This document shows, in pieces, positions 60,658-64,000 of a stretch of 64,000 nucleotides of DNA (positions are counted from its first letter, which is position 1; each line of letters begins with the position of its first letter). The position numbers and the translations under genes are program-made. Source of the stretch: Bog-473 sp963719485 (GTDB lineage: Bacteria; Actinomycetota; Acidimicrobiia; Acidimicrobiales; RAAP-2); contig OY970387.1 of NCBI GenBank assembly GCA_963719485.1, positions 372,001 to 436,000 on the forward strand. Direction: 5' to 3'. The notes below the pieces were generated by a model that saw nothing but the letters and a program-made list of their open reading frames with translations, was not told the origin of the DNA and ran no database searches.

Positions 60658-60975
60658 TCAGGCCTTGGGCCCTCCGCCCGCGGCGGGCACGGCATCGACC
60701 AGCAGACCCAGCTCGGCCAGCTTGCCCACGGTCTGGCGTACGTCTTCGCCGATGACGGCCGCGTCGGCCGGGTGCGCCGCAACCAGCTCGCCCACCATGG
60801 CATTCAGCGTCGTGGCGCCGTCGCAGCGCTCCCACACCGCGGCCGCGCTGGAGTTCAGGAGGATGAGAAGTTGCCCCACCTCGTCGTAGAGAGCCACGTT
60901 GTCGTCCAGCTCGACCGCAGCGGCGCCGTCGCGCCGCAGCGGCGCCGACTCACCGCGCGGCCAGTCAGTGGGCAC
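60658..60975 (-). CDS. PqqD-like protein
   Basis: This 105-residue protein matches the PqqD fold: a beta strand with AAAVELDDNVALYDEVGQL, then LLNSSAAAVWERCDGATTL and a helix with VGELVAAHPADAAVIGED. PqqD-type domains bind peptide substrates and present them to a modifying enzyme. Here the partner enzyme may be the HPr-kinase-like protein upstream. GTG 60975 has GGGAG six bases before it and overlaps the probable true end of the kinase gene. Confidence 0.88.
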   Translation of the reverse strand: MPTDWPRGESAPLRRDGAAAVELDDNVALYDEVGQLLILLNSSAAAVWERCDGATTLNAMVGELVAAHPADAAVIGEDVRQTVGKLAELGLLVDAVPAAGGGPKA

Positions 60976-61865
60976 GACCGGCTCCCACGAGCGCCGCTGC
61001 CGCAATCTCCCCCACCAGGTCGAGCACGACCGCGCATGCTTCGTCCAGGTCCGACATCGTCGAGCGCGTAGCTGGAGCACTGGGCCGCGAGCCGGCCCAC
61101 GGCCACGCCGCCCGCAGCGCCGTGCGGGAGCAGGTTGACCGCGTGCAGGGCCAGATAGAAGAACGCCTCGGTGTCGGACAGTGGCGTGACACGCGTCGCC
61201 GCCCCGGCGACGTAGCGGGGCACGATGACCAGACCCGGCGCGCAGGGGCGCCCCAGGCGGCGGCCCGTGTCGGCTCCGACCGGCACCTGCCACTCCTCGC
61301 CCGGCCCAGGACCCGGCACGCCGTCGCGAAGCGGGTCCATGTCAGCGAGCACCGCGAAGCTCCCGGCCTTCACCGTGATCGGCTTGGCGTACGGGAGCAG
61401 CTCCCCCTGCGTCAGGTCGAGGGCAGCCAGCTCGTCGGTCAGGTAACCCAGGCCGGCGCGGGCCAGGCCCGCCACCAGCGTCGACTTGCCCGATCCCGAT
61501 GCGCCGGGCAGCAGGACTCCGATGCCGTCGGCGTCGAGCGCCCCGGCATGGAACAGCAGGTGGTGGCCGCTCGCCTCGGCGGCGGACCGGTTGACGTCCC
61601 ACACCAACCATTCCAGCGCGTCACCGGGGCACTGGTCGAGCGCGAGCGGTTCGCCGTCGCGGGTGACGTCGACGGTGCAGCGTCCGGTCGCGACCGTCAG
61701 CGTGTACCAGTGGTCCACTGGCGCCGCCCTCTCGGGCGCCAGCAGTCCGGCCAGCAGCGCGTCGACGTGGCGACCCAGTCGCTCGTCGTCGCAGCGCACC
61801 GCGAAGCGGTAGGACAGCCCGTGCAGGCTGAGGGTGCGGTGCACCCGATGATTCCCCGCCGGCAC
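60855..61865 (-). CDS. HPr-kinase-like protein (HprK-related), probably frameshifted near the end
   Basis: This 336-residue reading frame has a P-loop kinase with Walker A GASGSGKSTLVAGLA and YLTDELAALDL, plus HAVNLLPHGAAGG, as in HprK-related kinases that pair with PqqD-like proteins. Up to about residue 268 it reads well. After SSYALDD the sequence becomes Arg/Ser-rich and overlaps the PqqD-like gene by 121 bp in another frame. Deleting one base near 61056-61064 gives MSDLDEACAVVLDLVGEI and a stop at 60965, which fits the family. The kinase target may be the exported protein upstream. Start GTG 61865 is three bases after that gene. Confidence 0.82.
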   Translation of the reverse strand: MPAGNHRVHRTLSLHGLSYRFAVRCDDERLGRHVDALLAGLLAPERAAPVDHWYTLTVATGRCTVDVTRDGEPLALDQCPGDALEWLVWDVNRSAAEASGHHLLFHAGALDADGIGVLLPGASGSGKSTLVAGLARAGLGYLTDELAALDLTQGELLPYAKPITVKAGSFAVLADMDPLRDGVPGPGPGEEWQVPVGADTGRRLGRPCAPGLVIVPRYVAGAATRVTPLSDTEAFFYLALHAVNLLPHGAAGGVAVGRLAAQCSSYALDDVGPGRSMRGRARPGGGDCGSGARGSRSCPLTGRAVSRRRCGATAPLRSSWTTTWLSTTRWGNFSSS

Positions 61866-61868
61866 GGC

Positions 61869-62384
61869 CTAGGTGCCGTCGCCCGCGCTCTCCGCGGGGT
61901 GCGCGTCGGAGATGCCGGCGGCGGCCGGGTTGACGGCCCGGCTGGCCCAGTGCCGCATGGCCCAGCCACCGGCGATGAGCGCTGCGCCCACTTCCGCGTC
62001 CCGCTGGATGTCGATGCCGGTGGAGGCGAGCGTCGTCGACGGCTCGGTATCCGCCGCCGTGGTGACGCCGGCCGACCCGCTGGCGCCGTTGGCGCCGACC
62101 GCCCCGCTGGCGCCCGCGGACCCGCTGGCGCCGTTGCCACCGGTGGATGCGCCGGTGCTCACGCCGGCCGAGCCGCCCGCGTTGCCGTTGCCCGACATCG
62201 TGGCACCGGCGGCCGGCTTCGCCACCAGGATCTCGGGCACGACCCAGGCGGCCGCGCCAGCCGTCGCGACCGCGGACATCCGACCCATGGCCCGGCGCCG
62301 CGAGATGCGGGGCCGGCCCACACTTCCATCGGGCACTGCGGACGAAGAAGTCACCCCATCCGTCTGAGACTGTTCGCTGTCCAT
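61869..62384 (-). CDS. Tat-type exported Gly/Ser-rich protein with LASTG ending
   Basis: This 171-residue protein carries SRRRAMGRMSAVATAGAAAW at about residues 30-49, with twin arginines and a hydrophobic core, as for a Tat signal. A Gly/Ser/Ala repeat region follows (about 67-110; GNGNAGGSAG, NGASGSAG repeated). Near the C terminus LASTG precedes a short hydrophobic segment with a basic end (MRHWASRA). This fits an LAxTG sortase substrate. It starts the run with the kinase-like and PqqD-like genes, three bases before the former. Its role as a substrate is an inference from position. Confidence 0.72.
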   Translation of the reverse strand: MDSEQSQTDGVTSSSAVPDGSVGRPRISRRRAMGRMSAVATAGAAAWVVPEILVAKPAAGATMSGNGNAGGSAGVSTGASTGGNGASGSAGASGAVGANGASGSAGVTTAADTEPSTTLASTGIDIQRDAEVGAALIAGGWAMRHWASRAVNPAAAGISDAHPAESAGDGT

Positions 62385-62600
62385 GTCGTTCGCCGTTCTG
62401 AGCCGCCCGCGAGGGGCAGGACTCTCCTGTCCTGCTGTCCGAACCGGCATTCTGCCTGCCCGTGTGGGGTCCTCGGCCAGGGCCGTCGGCTGCCTTCCGT
62501 GACTTTGATAACGCCCGGACCCGGGATTTCTCACCGCCCGGCGGACCAAATTCTGCAATGGCCGTCACAAAACCGCTGTGAAACGGACCGTGCCGACGCT

Positions 62601-63359
62601 CTACGGCCCCGGGAAGACCGAGCGCAACGCGTCGAGCACCGCCGCGTCACCGGCGAAGGCGGGCGTGTGATCCGGATCGAGCCGCCCGTACACCAACCGG
62701 CAGAAGGCCTCCGCGGGTAACTCGAGTTCGGGTTGCTGCCCGCGCGTGCCCACCTTCAGCTCGACGCCGTCCGTTGACAGGACCAGCGCGACGTCCCGTT
62801 CGGGGGCGCTGGTCCGGATGGCGATCGTGCCCTCCCGGCCGTCCGGCTGCCCGCTGAAGCGCGCGATGAGGGCGAGGTTGTCGACCACCAGGGCGGCGGC
62901 GTCCTCGGGCAAGTGTGCGGTCTCGTCGAAGACCACCTCAATGTCCCACGTGTGAAAGGCGTGTTCGTTGAGCCGCAGGCCGGCGAACTCGTTAAAGCCC
63001 AGGCTCAGCGGCCCCACGGAAAAGGTCAGCTGCGCCCGCTCGGCCTCACCCACGTCCTCGAGCGCCTCGAGCACGGCCTCGTCGGCAACGAGGGCCTCGT
63101 CCGCCTGGGCCCGGGGCTTCTTGGCGTTCCACTCCTCCCAGACCGAGGGCGCGAACTCGTCCGGCGTCGCGGTGCCGGCCCGGATGTCCTGGAGCCGACG
63201 ATGCAGAATGACTGCGCCCGAGCCGAGATGGGACAGCACCTGCGCGATCGACCACTCGGTGTCGTAGGACTGCAGCATCAGCTGACCGTCGTCCAGCCGC
63301 TGGCGCAGGTCGCGCAGTCGACCGACGGAGGCGCGCAGTGCGCCAAGAGGATTGTCCAT
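62601..63359 (-). CDS. DinB-like/maleylpyruvate isomerase-type protein
   Basis: This 252-residue protein has the mycothiol-dependent isomerase N-terminal fold: SYDTEWSIAQVLSHLGSGA with the helix-initial His, and the second metal-helix NEHAFHTWDIEV with His residues. The C-terminal part (about 165-252) resembles the SCP2-type MDMPI domain. It may act on thiol adducts or xenobiotics. It reads away from the divergent ArsR/SRPBCC pair. Confidence 0.85.
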   Translation of the reverse strand: MDNPLGALRASVGRLRDLRQRLDDGQLMLQSYDTEWSIAQVLSHLGSGAVILHRRLQDIRAGTATPDEFAPSVWEEWNAKKPRAQADEALVADEAVLEALEDVGEAERAQLTFSVGPLSLGFNEFAGLRLNEHAFHTWDIEVVFDETAHLPEDAAALVVDNLALIARFSGQPDGREGTIAIRTSAPERDVALVLSTDGVELKVGTRGQQPELELPAEAFCRLVYGRLDPDHTPAFAGDAAVLDALRSVFPGP

Positions 63360-63397
63360 GGACGCGGTCTACCCGCCGGGGGCGCGTGCCGACGCCG

Positions 63398-63437
63398 GTA
63401 GTTAACTTGACAGCTAACTAACTTTTTGGTTAACTAC
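63398..63437 (+). promoter_or_regulatory. leaderless promoter and operator of the second ArsR gene
   Basis: TTGACA (63407-63412) and TTAACT (63430-63435) are 17 bases apart and fit a housekeeping promoter. Transcription would start at the A of the ATG at 63442, so the mRNA is probably leaderless. GTAGTTAAC (63398-63406) and GTTAACTAC (63429-63437) form a perfect 9+9 inverted repeat around it. The arms flank the -35 and cover the -10, a likely ArsR binding site. Confidence 0.75.
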
Positions 63438-63441
63438 ATCT

Positions 63442-63810
63442 ATGACGACGAAGGCCGACGAGCAGCTCGACGCCGCATTTGCCGCTTTGGCGGACCCCAC
63501 GCGGCGCGCCATCGTGAGCCGCCTGGCGCGCGGTGACGCCACCGTGACCGAGCTGGCCGCTCCCTTCGCCATGTCGCTGCCGGGCGTGTCCAAGCACCTC
63601 AAGGTGCTCGAGCGCAGCGGGCTGATCACGCGGCGGCGTGACGCCCAATTCCGCCCCTGTCACCTCGAAGGCCCCGCTCTCGACGGCGTGCTGGACTGGG
63701 TCACCACGCACCGACGGCTCTGGGACGAGCGCTTCGACAAGCTCGACGTGCTGCTCGCCGATCTGCAACGCACGCAGGCGCCGAAGCGAACGGAGCGGAC
63801 CCGTGGCTGA
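63442..63810 (+). CDS. ArsR-family repressor
   Basis: This 122-residue protein has the winged helix VTELAAPFAMSLPGVSKHLKV and the wing GLITRRRDAQFRPCHLE. No metal-site cysteine pair is seen. It is the type paired with an SRPBCC protein, whose gene overlaps its end by eight bases. No ribosome site precedes the ATG, in line with leaderless expression. Confidence 0.9.
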   Translation: MTTKADEQLDAAFAALADPTRRAIVSRLARGDATVTELAAPFAMSLPGVSKHLKVLERSGLITRRRDAQFRPCHLEGPALDGVLDWVTTHRRLWDERFDKLDVLLADLQRTQAPKRTERTRG

Positions 63811-64000
63811 GCACGTCGACACCGGCGCGACCGGAGAGCTGCGTTTTCGCCGGGTCTTCGATGCGCCGCCGCGAGCTGGTCTACCGCTGCATGGTCGACC
63901 CGGATCACCTCACCCATTTCTGGGGCCCCGTCGGGGTGAGCGCACCGCGGGAGCGCATCACGGTCGATGCCCGTCCCGGCGGCGTGTTCGAGACACTGAT
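63803..64000 (+). pseudogene. SRPBCC/AHSA1 protein, one-base frameshift, 3' end beyond the window
   Basis: From GTG 63803 the frame reads VAEHVDTGATGELRFRRVFD, then falls into an unrelated frame at APPRAGLP. Removing one base near 63861-63873 (GCGCCGCCGCGAG to GCGCCGCGCGAG) gives APRELVYRCMVDPDHLTHFW, the expected SRPBCC sequence, continuing to the end of the window. It is therefore the partner of the ArsR gene with an apparent insertion. The rest of the gene is beyond position 64000. Confidence 0.75.

Noticed and set aside
61873..62367. A plus-strand Ala/Pro-rich frame opposite the exported Gly/Ser protein
   Set aside because: It reads the reverse of a repetitive coding region; the minus-strand frame has a signal sequence, the LASTG motif and operon spacing.
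1..64000. tRNA, rRNA, CRISPR array, insertion sequence or phage genes
   Set aside because: No T-arm motifs with an acceptor fold, no repeat-spacer pattern, no transposase or integrase motif was found on reading both strands. A tRNA search program would be decisive.

Overview
This is a high-GC stretch of chromosome with many GTG starts and genes packed on both strands. The gene families point to Actinomycetota: a SigB/SigF partner-switching locus, DinB/mycothiol-type folds, a DipZ fusion, Rpf-like secreted muralytic enzymes, CRP-type regulation, and LAxTG surface proteins. Threonine-rich linkers in exported proteins and the mix of P450, Baeyer-Villiger, PhyH and SDR enzymes would suit an environmental member such as Acidimicrobiia; that rank is inference. 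I saw no rRNA, tRNA, CRISPR array, transposase or integrase.

Layout. 1-2182: the end of an SDR gene and an amino-acid permease. 2340-7765: a stress-response locus with sigma factor, anti-sigma kinase and STAS antagonist on the minus strand, and a large divergent GAF/PP2C/ATPase phosphatase. 7776-11130: an orphan ParA and a DrrAB-like ABC exporter. 11189-12382: a GH1 glucosidase cut by an amber codon. 12390-17568: hydrolase, membrane protein, DipZ and acyl-CoA ligase. 17569-19546: a long regulatory region with a perfect CRP-type site, then two secreted cell-wall proteins, each preceded by a copy of the same structured leader. 19563-20712: epoxide hydrolase-like protein and nucleosidase. 20709-29025: the Kdp potassium locus, with KdpD split into two divergent genes, kdpE, and kdpFABC flanked by a tiny extra membrane protein and an OB-fold protein. 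29162-41109: SDR, serine hydrolase, agmatinase-like enzyme, a LARTG surface protein, a nitrilase homologue lacking its cysteine, GH5 glycosidase, nitroreductase, amidohydrolase and zwf. 41110-47231: ArsR/SRPBCC pair, RDD protein, oxidoreductase, desaturase, a split adenylate cyclase, HPP protein and cupin. 47228-53720: a methyltransferase with an internal stop, a DyP peroxidase with an encapsulin-type tail, methyltransferase, alcohol dehydrogenase, monooxygenase and SDR. 53754-56067: TetR and a drug-type MFS exporter with an operator inside the promoter. 56126-62384: a nine-gene minus-strand run from a Tat-type Gly/Ser-rich LASTG protein through an HPr-kinase-like and a PqqD-like protein to PhyH, GNAT, enoyl-CoA hydratase, P450 and ferredoxin. 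62601-64000: a DinB-like protein and another ArsR/SRPBCC pair.

Three things stand out: the duplicated leader before the wall enzymes; the HprK-like/PqqD-like run headed by a small exported protein; and the DyP peroxidase with a cargo-loading tail but no encapsulin gene in view.

At least five genes carry what look like single-nucleotide lesions (an in-frame TAG, an in-frame TGA and three one-base frameshifts), and one enzyme has lost its catalytic cysteine by what could be one base change. So many in 64 kb suggests either residual sequencing errors or real gene decay. Those calls depend on the quality of the assembly.
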